A stretch of DNA of 18,182 nt from Tissierella_B sp964485455 (lineage in GTDB: Bacteria > Bacillota > Clostridia > Tissierellales > Tissierellaceae), in assembly GCA_964485455.1 (NCBI GenBank), contig CAZAJU010000038.1, positions 1-18,182 of the forward strand. The letters run 5' to 3'. Positions 1 to 7,292 of the stretch are shown piece by piece. The position numbers and the translations under genes were made by a program. Within the stretch, counting starts at the first letter, position 1. Each line of letters begins with the position of its first letter. The notes beneath the pieces are model-generated. The model searched no databases and was not told the DNA's origin. It worked only from the letters and a program-made list of their open reading frames with translations.

Positions 1-1056
1 GAAATAGATTATATTAGCTTTGATTCTAGTGTTTATTCTCTATTAGATGTAGCTTTGCCAAGTATGAATGCTGAATTTCCTCATCAAAAGGGTTATGAAG
101 GTAAAGGAATTGGAGTTGCAGTCTTAGATACAGGGGTTGCAGCTCATGAAGACCTTATCAAGCCTCAAAATAGAATTATAGCCTTTAAGGATTTTGTAAA
201 CAGTAAAACTGAAGCTTATGATGATAATGGTCACGGAACACATGTGGCAGGAATAATTGCAGGAAATGGCTATTCATCCAATGGTAAATATAAAGGTGTT
301 GCCCCTGGGGCAAATATTATTGGAATTAAATGCTTAGATGAAAATGGCGGAGGTTCAGTATCTGATATAATTTCTGCATTGTCCTATGTAATTGAAGTCA
401 AAGAAAAGTATAATATAAAAATTGTAAACCTATCTTTGGGTACTCCATCTAATATCAGTCCAGATAAGGACCCCTTAGTTAAAGCTGTAGAAAAGTGTGT
501 AGATGCTGGTCTAGTTGTTGTAACAGCAGCAGGAAATAGTGGGCCAGGTATTAGAACCATATTATCACCTGGGGTCAGTAAAAAGGTAATAACTGTAGGT
601 GCAGTTGATAATAAGAGAACTATCGATATAAGTGATGATACTATTGCCAGCTTTTCTAGTCGGGGACCAACTATGGAAGGTATCCAAAAGCCTGATCTTG
701 TAGCTCCTGGAGTTAATATCAATTCCCTATCTAATACTGAATTAAATGGCTATCTATCATTGAGTGGCACTTCCATGGCTACCCCTTTAATCAGTGGGTC
801 ACTTGCCCTATTATTTAATAGATATGGTGACCTATCGCCCATAGGATACAAAGAAAAGTTAAAAAATGCATGTATAGCTCTAAATGATACGATGGATAGT
901 CAAGGAGCGGGAATGCTAAATCTTAAAGAGTTATTCGATATCGAAGAGAAAGCTGATAGAGAAGAACCTACTTTTAGCAAAGAGTCCAAAGGGGAACTAT
1001 TTGAAACCATTATTGTATTCTTAATTATAATATTTTTACTTGATTCAAGGATATAA
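1..1056 (+). CDS. S8 family peptidase (subtilisin-like), 5' end outside the window
   Basis: This is a serine protease of the subtilase family, and its reading frame is open to the first base, so the true start lies upstream. Numbering from base 1, the catalytic triad is complete: Asp43 in VAVLDTG, His78 in NGHGTHVAG and Ser258 in GTSMATP. The oxyanion-hole Asn179 sits in AAGNSGP, and the usual SFSSRGPT stretch is present. The visible part is 351 residues and covers nearly the whole catalytic domain; any signal peptide or propeptide would be in the missing part. The C-terminus is a run of about 14 hydrophobic residues (IIVFLIIIFLL) followed by only DSRI, which looks like a C-terminal membrane anchor after an acidic/lysine-rich linker. 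It is the only plus-strand gene here and converges on the M23 gene. The physiological substrate cannot be told from sequence. Confidence 0.93.
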   Translation, partial: EIDYISFDSSVYSLLDVALPSMNAEFPHQKGYEGKGIGVAVLDTGVAAHEDLIKPQNRIIAFKDFVNSKTEAYDDNGHGTHVAGIIAGNGYSSNGKYKGVAPGANIIGIKCLDENGGGSVSDIISALSYVIEVKEKYNIKIVNLSLGTPSNISPDKDPLVKAVEKCVDAGLVVVTAAGNSGPGIRTILSPGVSKKVITVGAVDNKRTIDISDDTIASFSSRGPTMEGIQKPDLVAPGVNINSLSNTELNGYLSLSGTSMATPLISGSLALLFNRYGDLSPIGYKEKLKNACIALNDTMDSQGAGMLNLKELFDIEEKADREEPTFSKESKGELFETIIVFLIIIFLLDSRI

Positions 1057-1060
1057 TATT

Positions 1061-1095
1061 AAAGGGACAGTGGCTATTGCCATCATCCCTTTGTC
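1061..1095 (+). terminator. Probable terminator of the S8 peptidase gene
   Basis: The arms AAAGGGA (1061-1067) and TCCCTTT (1086-1092) pair perfectly. An inner TGGC/GCCA hairpin (1071-1074 with 1079-1082) extends the stem across a small internal loop. The tail TTGTCTATTT is only moderately T-rich. It starts 4 bp after the stop codon. Confidence 0.55.
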
Positions 1096-1127
1096 TATTT
1101 ATCAAAGTAAGATTTTCCTATTTGTAA

Positions 1128-1162
1128 TAAAAAGGGATTAGAATGTTTCTCCTAATCCTTTT
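1128..1162 (-). terminator. Intrinsic terminator of the M23 peptidase gene
   Basis: Read on the minus strand, AAAGGATTAG pairs with CTAATCCCTTT and is followed by a run of T (CCCTTTTTATTAC). The plus-strand arms are GGATTAG at 1135-1141 and CTAATCC at 1152-1158, with AAA/TTT extensions. It lies just past the M23 stop codon and may also stop transcripts coming from the S8 gene. Confidence 0.75.
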
Positions 1163-1170
1163 ACTTATGC

Positions 1171-2577
1171 TTATATAACTTTTTTTGGATTGATATATGC
1201 ACCATTTTTAAGGACTTCCAAGTGAAGATGTGGCCCAGTAGATCTACCTGTATTTCCAACATTTGCTATATGTTGACCCTTATAAACCTTTGTTCCCTTT
1301 GAAACCAATAGCTTGCTAGCATGGGCATATCTTGTAATATATCCATTTCCATGATCTATTTCGATCATATTTCCATAGGTTCCTTGTCTTCCTGAAAATG
1401 TAACAGTTCCACCATCAGCTGCATATATAGGTGTTCCTGTACTTGCAGCTATATCTATTCCTCTATGCATTCTACCCCATCTTGAACCATATCCAGAGGT
1501 AAATCTTCCTCTAGTAGGCATCATGAAAACGCCTGTTGCTGCTGTTTTAGGAAGCTTTTTAGTTCCCTTCACAACTACTTGATTTATAGGTGCTTTAATT
1601 ACTTCTTCACTAACTATTTGACTATCTACTACAACACCATTTTCCTTAACAAGGGTTTCGACTACTTTTGATTCTCCCTTAACTCCTTCAACCTTTACCT
1701 TTGATTGATTAGTATACATGGAATCATTGGTCTCTACAATTGTCTCAAAGTCCGTTGACTTATTATATTTAAGTTCTTCTACAACTTTTACTGTGAGCTT
1801 TGATGTTGGTACTACTAACCTAACCTCATCACCTGGCTTTAGCTTTTCAGGGTTTGTGTCTGGATTGGCTTCTATTAGATTATCTACAGATGTATTATAC
1901 ATAATTGCTATAGTCCAGAAACTCTCGCCAACCTCTACTATATGAGTCTTTAACTCTTCACCACCTAATTTTATGGTTTCCACTAATGCTTCATATTCTG
2001 AAACCTTGTTTATAGGGTTCTGATCCTTAACTATAAGTACATCCTCTAATATCTTAACTTCCTTTACTTCACCTTTTGCTGCTGCAATGTAAGGAGCCTT
2101 TATATCATCTATTATTTTCTTGGCTTCTTCCTCACTTTTTACAAAACCTATATCTTCACCATTAATTCTTATAGTATAACCTGATACTAAAAAATCTATT
2201 TTTGATTCGATGTTTTTCTTAAGCTCAAAACTAGGAGTTAATGCATCATCCTTTACATGAGTACGTTCAAAGGTCAATTCCTTGCTAAGTATTCCGTCTG
2301 CTCCATATGTATTGGAAATTTTACCTCTGATGTCTTCCATTATTTCCAGTGCTTCTTCTTCACTTCTAATTATACCTATATTTTCTTCACCTAGGTATAC
2401 ATTGTATGCCCTAGTTTTTATTTCATTTACTTTATATCCAGTAAATCCTAAAGCAACTATGGTTAATATCATAAATTTAATCAATGCTTTTTTTAAATCT
2501 ATTTTATTTATATCAAATATCTTATTATTATTTTTATTAATGTTCGAATTTCTAAGGGTGGAATTATGTTCCGCCAT
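1171..2577 (-). CDS. Membrane-anchored LysM-G5-M23 peptidoglycan metallopeptidase
   Basis: This is a 468-residue cell-wall hydrolase predicted to sit outside the membrane on an N-terminal anchor. One hydrophobic segment lies at about residues 33-49 after a basic cytoplasmic tail. Two similar units follow (about 58-84 and 134-160), each with a G-[IF]-[IV]-[RK]-SEEEA core. A LysM carbohydrate-binding domain spans about 212-257, a G5 domain about 260-338, and the M23 domain about 350-468. The zinc ligands are visible: His371 and Asp375 in HRGID, and His452 in HLH (450-452); His419 is the other catalytic histidine. M23 enzymes cut peptide cross-links of peptidoglycan as endopeptidases. The ATG follows AAGGAGG at a good distance. 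The leader has a candidate promoter and a WalR/PhoP-type direct repeat, consistent with control by a cell-envelope two-component system (inference). Confidence 0.95.
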   Translation of the reverse strand: MAEHNSTLRNSNINKNNNKIFDINKIDLKKALIKFMILTIVALGFTGYKVNEIKTRAYNVYLGEENIGIIRSEEEALEIMEDIRGKISNTYGADGILSKELTFERTHVKDDALTPSFELKKNIESKIDFLVSGYTIRINGEDIGFVKSEEEAKKIIDDIKAPYIAAAKGEVKEVKILEDVLIVKDQNPINKVSEYEALVETIKLGGEELKTHIVEVGESFWTIAIMYNTSVDNLIEANPDTNPEKLKPGDEVRLVVPTSKLTVKVVEELKYNKSTDFETIVETNDSMYTNQSKVKVEGVKGESKVVETLVKENGVVVDSQIVSEEVIKAPINQVVVKGTKKLPKTAATGVFMMPTRGRFTSGYGSRWGRMHRGIDIAASTGTPIYAADGGTVTFSGRQGTYGNMIEIDHGNGYITRYAHASKLLVSKGTKVYKGQHIANVGNTGRSTGPHLHLEVLKNGAYINPKKVI

Positions 2578-2619
2578 TCTATTCCTCCTTACCCAAATCT
2601 TTTGTAGATTTTTGTCCTT

Positions 2620-2636
2620 TGTAACCTTTTTGTAAC
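2620..2636 (+). promoter_or_regulatory. Candidate WalR/PhoP-type operator (TGTAAC-N5-TGTAAC)
   Basis: Two identical hexamers TGTAAC start 11 bp apart (2620-2625 and 2631-2636). This matches the consensus TGT(A/T)A(A/T/C)-N5-TGT(A/T)A(A/T/C) known for WalR (YycF). Read on the other strand it is a TTACA repeat with the same 11-bp spacing, which also resembles PhoP boxes. It sits between the predicted promoter and the start codon of a peptidoglycan hydrolase, the usual kind of WalR target. A site downstream of the promoter would suggest repression, but that is inference. Confidence 0.5.
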
Positions 2637-2646
2637 AACTATAAGT

Positions 2647-2674
2647 ATTATATCATAGATAAATAAAATTACAA
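2647..2674 (-). promoter_or_regulatory. Candidate sigma-A promoter of the M23 gene
   Basis: On the minus strand a perfect TATAAT (plus 2647-2652) is preceded by TGA, giving an extended -10. A weaker -35, TTGTAA (plus 2669-2674), lies 16 bp upstream. The predicted start near 2640 would give a leader of about 60 nt that contains the TGTAAC repeat. Confidence 0.5.
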
Positions 2675-2770
2675 ATCTCTTTGTTGTCTATTATATAGTG
2701 TTAATAAAAATTGGAAATTTATTCATTAAAGCTGAATATTAGTTGTAGCAAAGGGTTAAGAGGTGGAATA

Positions 2771-2847
2771 AAAAACCAGCTCTTAAAGTAACAACTTGTT
2801 AAGAAAACTTAATATGTTGTCTAAATTAAAAGCTGGATTTTAAAATA
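2771..2847. terminator. Long bidirectional hairpin terminator after the lipid kinase gene
   Basis: The outer arms CCAGCT (2776-2781) and AGCTGG (2831-2836) enclose a second inverted repeat, ACAAC/GTTGT (2791-2795 with 2816-2820) and TTAAG/CTTAA (2799-2803 with 2808-2812) around an AAAA loop. On the minus strand the hairpin is followed directly by TTTTTT, as expected for the terminator of the lipid kinase operon. On the plus strand it is followed by ATTTTAAAATATTTTTT, so it could work in both directions. The open middle part makes it larger than a typical terminator. Confidence 0.7.
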
Positions 2848-2895
2848 TTTTTTCTTGTTATTGTGAAGTCTATGTGAAATTTAGAAGAAATTTAG

Positions 2896-3774
2896 CTAGA
2901 AAATTACTTTTTGTTTGTAATTATCTACTTCGAATACTATGTCTCCGAAAACTTGAACTATTTCCCCATCTATATTTAATTTAGCTTCTCCTTCATTCTT
3001 ATATACTATCTTATTAGCCTTGTATGTCTCTACATATTTAGTATATCTTAAATGATTTCCCTTGAAGATTGAAGGAAATAGAAATAATATCTTTATATTG
3101 CTAACGTCCTTAACTAAACATATACTAAAATATCCATCATCTGCAATAGCATCTGGTAGTATTTTCATTCCACCACCATAGAATTTTCCATTTCCAACTG
3201 CAAGAAGTACTAAGTTCTTCTTGATAAGTTTATCATCTATTTCAATCTCTGCTGGATATCTTTTATAACTTAATAATGTAATAAAAATACCAAGTAAATA
3301 AGCAATCTTACTTTTTACTTTTTTCTTTATTACTTTTGTATGGTATGCAACTTCCATATCAAAACCTATGCTGGAAACATTTAAGAAATATTCTCCATTC
3401 ACCTTGCCAACATCTATTGTCTTAGTATTTCCTTCTACTATTATATCTAAGGCTTTCTGAATATTAATATCTATTCCTATGGTCCTAGCAAGGTCATTTC
3501 CAGTTCCACATGGAATAATACCCAGTCTGCCTTTTTTTCTCCTAATCATTCCCTTAGCAACTTCATTAACAGTGCCATCTCCACCTACAGCAACAATATC
3601 TTCATATGTTTCAAGCATTTCTTCAACTATTTTTGTGGCTTCTAAGGGTTCTTTTGTTATCTTGACTTCATAAAGTATTTTACTTTCTAACATTCTCTCT
3701 TCTATTAAAGAAAGGGCTTTTAAGCTTCTACCACTACCTGCTGATGGATTTACTATATAGAGTATCTTTCTCAT
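2896..3774 (-). CDS. Diacylglycerol kinase family lipid kinase (YegS/BmrU/DgkB type)
   Basis: This 292-residue protein belongs to the soluble lipid kinases that phosphorylate diacylglycerol or related lipids with ATP, often to recycle diacylglycerol released during lipoteichoic acid or membrane synthesis. Visible motifs are IVNPSAGSG at the N-terminus, the GGDGTVNE nucleotide loop (64-71), PCGTGND (88-94), and a later GGGMKILPDAIADDG stretch typical of the C-terminal domain. No membrane segment is expected; it acts at the inner face of the membrane. An upstream in-frame GTG at 3783 is possible, but the Shine-Dalgarno AAAGGTG overlaps it and sits 6 nt before the ATG at 3774, which I prefer. 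It is the last gene of the run, 11 bp after the DUF4446 gene, and is followed by a strong hairpin. The exact lipid substrate is not determinable here. Confidence 0.92.
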   Translation of the reverse strand: MRKILYIVNPSAGSGRSLKALSLIEERMLESKILYEVKITKEPLEATKIVEEMLETYEDIVAVGGDGTVNEVAKGMIRRKKGRLGIIPCGTGNDLARTIGIDINIQKALDIIVEGNTKTIDVGKVNGEYFLNVSSIGFDMEVAYHTKVIKKKVKSKIAYLLGIFITLLSYKRYPAEIEIDDKLIKKNLVLLAVGNGKFYGGGMKILPDAIADDGYFSICLVKDVSNIKILFLFPSIFKGNHLRYTKYVETYKANKIVYKNEGEAKLNIDGEIVQVFGDIVFEVDNYKQKVIF

Positions 3775-3785
3775 AATTTCCACCT

Positions 3786-4304
3786 TTAAATAGCATTTAA
3801 GAGTCCTTCTCCCTTTATAGCTCTATCAATTGCTATTATCTCTTCATCTGATAAGGGTATAGCACTTATACCGTTTTTTAAGGATTTTGCATAACTTACC
3901 GAGTTTTCTCTTCCATAGATACTAGTTAATACAAATCCATTCTGATAATGGTCTAACATAGCTATAGAAAAGCTCAATTCACTACCAACATTGGCAAAGG
4001 CATTATATCTAATAAAGCCTACTTTCTGTATAGTAAATGTAAGTTTTGTTTCCAATTGACTAATATTCTTCTCAAAAAGGTTAAGATCCCTTTTTATATC
4101 CATAATATCTCCATTGGTTTTTATAAACAATCCTTCTATATCGATACCACTCATACCCCTAACAAAAAGGTTGTATCTCTCTTTTACTTTCCTTACTTTT
4201 ATAAAAATTATTATGGATGCTATAATAAGGCCAATTAAAACCACTATAAGACCTAAGATAATTTCTATATTATAAATCCCTATAACTTTTCTCAAATAAT
4301 CCAT
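3786..4304 (-). CDS. DUF4446 family membrane protein
   Basis: This 172-residue protein has no known function. One transmembrane helix spans about residues 14-36 (a run of I, L and V ending in IKVRK), followed by a charged, probably coiled-coil stretch (about 65-95) and a conserved C-terminal region. The C-terminal stretches KVGFIRYNAF, ELSFSIAMLD and GFVLTSIYGRE, ending in a PLSDEE segment, match what I know of DUF4446. Basic residues after the helix put the bulk of the protein in the cytoplasm under the positive-inside rule. In Clostridia this family is often found beside the parAB/noc locus, as it is here a few genes away. The ATG is preceded by GGAAGGGG. A link to chromosome segregation or to the adjacent lipid kinase is only suggested by position. 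Confidence 0.82.
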   Translation of the reverse strand: MDYLRKVIGIYNIEIILGLIVVLIGLIIASIIIFIKVRKVKERYNLFVRGMSGIDIEGLFIKTNGDIMDIKRDLNLFEKNISQLETKLTFTIQKVGFIRYNAFANVGSELSFSIAMLDHYQNGFVLTSIYGRENSVSYAKSLKNGISAIPLSDEEIIAIDRAIKGEGLLNAI

Positions 4305-4365
4305 ACTGCTGCCCCTTCCTTAAGCCTAAATAAAACTTTTTAAAGAAGTATTGGGTTCTCCCTAC

Positions 4366-5508
4366 TTAAACTTCCTTTGCAATTTCCTTCAATGCCTTAA
4401 TAGCAAATTCTATTTCTTCATGGGTATTAAAGATGCCAAAACTAAATCTTACTGCACCTTGTTCCAAAGTACCTATGGTCTTATGAGCTAAAGGAGCACA
4501 ATGAAGACCTGGCCTTACAGCTATATCATATTCTGAATCTAAAATATATGAAACCTCAGAAGAATCTGCATCCTTTATGTTAAGTGCAACAACAGCTCCT
4601 TGCTCCTCTTTGTTTAAAGGACCATAAAGCTTGATGCCATCTATCTTTAAAGCTTCCTCAATAAAATGCTTTGTAAGGGCTTCTTCATGTCTTCTTATAT
4701 CATCTATGCCTCTATCTAAGATATATTTGACTCCAGCACCTAAGCCTATTAATCCAGGTGCATTTTCTGTACCGCTTTCATATCTATCTGGTAGTATATC
4801 AGGCTGTATAAGGGAGTTAGAAGCACTACCCGTACCACCTTGGAATATCTCCCTAGGTGTCAAGCCTTCTCTAATAATTAATCCACCGGTTCCTTGAGGA
4901 CCTAGAAGACCTTTGTGACCTGGAAAAGCAACTAAATCTATATTCATTTTTCCTAAATTAATATCATATACACCAGCTGATTGAGAAGCATCTACCATGT
5001 ACAATATCCCTTTATCTTTTGATAATTTTCCAATTTCCTCTATTGGCATAATAGTACCAGTCAAGTTTGACATATGGGTAGTAACGATTAGCTTTGTATT
5101 TTTTCTAATGCTCTTTTCAATATCTGAAACCTTTATCCTTCCTTTTTCGTCTCCGTAAACGATAGTGGACTCAACTCCTAACTTCTCCAAAAAGGTTATA
5201 GGACGGAGCACACTATTGTGCTCCATAGAAGTTGTGATAACATGATCCCCAGGATTCAAAATACCTTTAATTCCTATATTTAAACTTTGTGTTGCATTAA
5301 AAGTTAAAATAATATTCATCGGATGATTATAATTAAACAACATTCCCAACAGCTCTCTTGTCTCGTAAACACCACGACTAGCTTTTAAGGCCATCTTATG
5401 TCCTGATCTTCCAGGATTTGCACCATATTCCTTCATAGCAGTCATGATAGAATCATATACAATGTCCGGCTTTGGAAAAGTGGTTGCTGCATTGTCGAAA
5501 TAAACCAA
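4366..5508 (-). CDS. Class V aminotransferase, cysteine desulfurase family
   Basis: This 380-residue PLP enzyme would remove sulfur from cysteine as an enzyme-bound persulfide, leaving alanine. The N-terminus YFDNAATTFPKP is typical. PLP-binding residues are visible: His97 in MEHNS, Asp173 and Gln176 in DASQSAG, and the Schiff-base Lys199 in FPGHKG. The catalytic cysteine is Cys337 in RPGLHCAPLAH, a compact loop like that of SufS/CsdB (group II) enzymes. The start is TTG, preceded by AGAGGGGGG. It begins 13 bp after the adenine deaminase stop, so the two are probably cotranscribed. No SufU or IscU scaffold gene is adjacent, so the sulfur acceptor is unknown. It resembles the stand-alone family often annotated simply as cysteine desulfurase family protein, not housekeeping SufS or IscS. 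Confidence 0.9.
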   Translation of the reverse strand: MVYFDNAATTFPKPDIVYDSIMTAMKEYGANPGRSGHKMALKASRGVYETRELLGMLFNYNHPMNIILTFNATQSLNIGIKGILNPGDHVITTSMEHNSVLRPITFLEKLGVESTIVYGDEKGRIKVSDIEKSIRKNTKLIVTTHMSNLTGTIMPIEEIGKLSKDKGILYMVDASQSAGVYDINLGKMNIDLVAFPGHKGLLGPQGTGGLIIREGLTPREIFQGGTGSASNSLIQPDILPDRYESGTENAPGLIGLGAGVKYILDRGIDDIRRHEEALTKHFIEEALKIDGIKLYGPLNKEEQGAVVALNIKDADSSEVSYILDSEYDIAVRPGLHCAPLAHKTIGTLEQGAVRFSFGIFNTHEEIEFAIKALKEIAKEV

Positions 5509-5521
5509 CTTTAACCCCCCT

Positions 5522-7246
5522 CTAGTTTTTTACACCTACTTCCACAAACTCAAACTTTTCAACATCAAATAGACCCATATCAGTAACCTTAAGCTTTGGA
5601 ATTACAGGGAGACCCATAAATGCCAATGTCATAAAAGGATCTATTTCCTTATTTACTCCTAATTCCTTAAAGGAAATTTCCATCATCTCTTTTAAGACCT
5701 TATTGGTTTCTTCTATAGGTTTGGCAGTTAAAATTCCTCCTACTTCGAGTTGTAGGCTTTTTAGAATCTTGCCTTTTGACCCTAAAGCAATACCTCCTCC
5801 AATTTTAACTAACTCCTCAACTACCAATAAAATATCCTCATCATTATCACCTACTACAATCATATTATGAGAATCATGTGCTATAGTTGAGCCTATGGCA
5901 CCATTTTTAATTTTCATATTTTCTATTAATCCAAGACCTACATTACCAGTATTTTTATGTCTTTCTACTACTACTATCTTTAGTACGTCCTCATTTGAAA
6001 ATTGGAAATATCCATCTTGAACATTTACTTCTTTGATAGATTCCTCAGTTAATATACTGCTTGGTATTACCTTGATAACCCTAGCTAAATTGGAATCCAT
6101 ACGTATTTGAATTCTTTCCTTATTTAACTCTCGAATTAATACACTATTCTTCATGTAATCAGGTAAATATGGTTCACTATCAAAGAGGGCTTTATTGTTT
6201 TCAGCAACTAATTTTCCTTTTTTATATACATTCAATATATTAAAATCTTCTAAGTTATCTATTACTACTAAGTCTGCATCGTATCCAGGTGCTATTGCTC
6301 CCTTACCCTTTAAATTATAGCAAATTGCAGGATTAAGTGATGCAATGCTTATGGCATCTACTGGATCTACTCCTGATTTTATAGCCAACTTTATATTATA
6401 ATCTATGCTACCCTCATTTATGAGGTCTTCAGGGTGTTTATCATCGGTGCAAAACAATACTCTTGAAAGGTTGTCCTTATTTACAACACCAATTAACTTA
6501 GCAAGGTCTTTAGTTGCTGAACCTTCTCTTATGAGTATATACATACCTAATCTCAATCTATCTATCATTTCTTCTGCAGTTGAGCATTCATGCTCAGTCT
6601 TTATTCCAGCTGCCACATATGCATTAAGGTCTTTTCCTTTTATCATAGGTCCATGACCATCTATAATAGTTTCCTGTCCTATTATTATTTTATCTAGAAC
6701 ATTTTCTGAGGCATTTAATACCCCTGGAAAATCCATCATCTCACCTAGGCCTATTATATCCTTACCATCTATATTCCCCATCATAGAGGAGGCATCCAGA
6801 ATTGCACCTGAATTTTCAAAGGGTGTAGCAGGGACACAACTTGGGAAAACAAAGTATGCATCCATTGGAGAGCTTTTGCTTTCCTCAATCATATATTTTA
6901 TCCCTTCTATACCCTTTACATTTGCTATTTCATGGGGATCTGCCACTACACTTGTTACCCCTCTAGGCATTACTGCCTTAGCAAACTGAGTTGGTGTAGA
7001 CATAGAGGATTCTATATGAACATGGCTATCAATAAACCCCGGTGCAAGGTATTTTCCATCCATATTTATTTCTTTTTCTCCTTCATATTCTCCTATGCCT
7101 ACAATTTTCCCTTTATCTATTGCAACATTTGTTCTAATGATTTCCTTGGTAAATACATTTATAAGATTAACATCCTTCAATACTAATTCTGATTTTTCTG
7201 TGCCTCTAGCTTTCCTAATTAGATTCTTAAGATTATCTTTATTCAT
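5522..7246 (-). CDS. ade: Adenine deaminase
   Basis: The enzyme hydrolyses adenine to hypoxanthine and ammonia in the cytoplasm and belongs to the metal-dependent amidohydrolases. The 574 residues match the usual length of Ade. Motifs in order are the metal-binding HVH (75-77) in GFIDSHVHIESS, DPHEIANV (103-110), DGHGP (196-200), TEHEC (217-221) and CTDDKHPEDL (266-275), followed by the C-terminal Ade-specific domain with IAHDSHN. A TTG at 7261 is in frame, but the Shine-Dalgarno GAGAGGA lies between it and the ATG at 7246, so I use the ATG. It lies between a cyclodeaminase/cyclohydrolase gene (46 bp upstream) and the cysteine desulfurase gene (13 bp downstream). No purine riboswitch is visible in the short spacer. 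The context fits purine salvage or purine fermentation. Confidence 0.95.
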   Translation of the reverse strand: MNKDNLKNLIRKARGTEKSELVLKDVNLINVFTKEIIRTNVAIDKGKIVGIGEYEGEKEINMDGKYLAPGFIDSHVHIESSMSTPTQFAKAVMPRGVTSVVADPHEIANVKGIEGIKYMIEESKSSPMDAYFVFPSCVPATPFENSGAILDASSMMGNIDGKDIIGLGEMMDFPGVLNASENVLDKIIIGQETIIDGHGPMIKGKDLNAYVAAGIKTEHECSTAEEMIDRLRLGMYILIREGSATKDLAKLIGVVNKDNLSRVLFCTDDKHPEDLINEGSIDYNIKLAIKSGVDPVDAISIASLNPAICYNLKGKGAIAPGYDADLVVIDNLEDFNILNVYKKGKLVAENNKALFDSEPYLPDYMKNSVLIRELNKERIQIRMDSNLARVIKVIPSSILTEESIKEVNVQDGYFQFSNEDVLKIVVVERHKNTGNVGLGLIENMKIKNGAIGSTIAHDSHNMIVVGDNDEDILLVVEELVKIGGGIALGSKGKILKSLQLEVGGILTAKPIEETNKVLKEMMEISFKELGVNKEIDPFMTLAFMGLPVIPKLKVTDMGLFDVEKFEFVEVGVKN

Positions 7247-7292
7247 TAAATCCTCTCCCAAAGAAATATTGAAATACTATTAAATTATTTAA

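Larger units (their letters stand above)
2578..2895. other. 318-bp intergenic region between the M23 gene and the lipid kinase gene
   Basis: From left to right it holds the M23 ribosome binding site (AAGGAGG, minus strand, about 2583-2589), a direct repeat TGTAAC-N5-TGTAAC, a candidate sigma-A type promoter, about 95 bp in which I see nothing, and a long hairpin that ends the lipid kinase transcript. I found no convincing small gene on either strand. Confidence 0.7.

Noticed and set aside
384..722. Minus-strand open frame opposite the S8 peptidase gene
   Set aside because: It is the mirror of conserved subtilase codons and has no ribosome site or recognisable motif.
2282..2635. Plus-strand open frame of about 117 codons opposite the start of the M23 gene
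   Set aside because: It runs antisense to a well-supported gene and across its leader, has an I/L/S-rich composition expected from the complement, and resembles no family.
7247..7292. Possible purine riboswitch upstream of ade
   Set aside because: The 46-bp spacer is too short and lacks the paired loops of a purine aptamer; ade seems to be cotranscribed with the gene before it.
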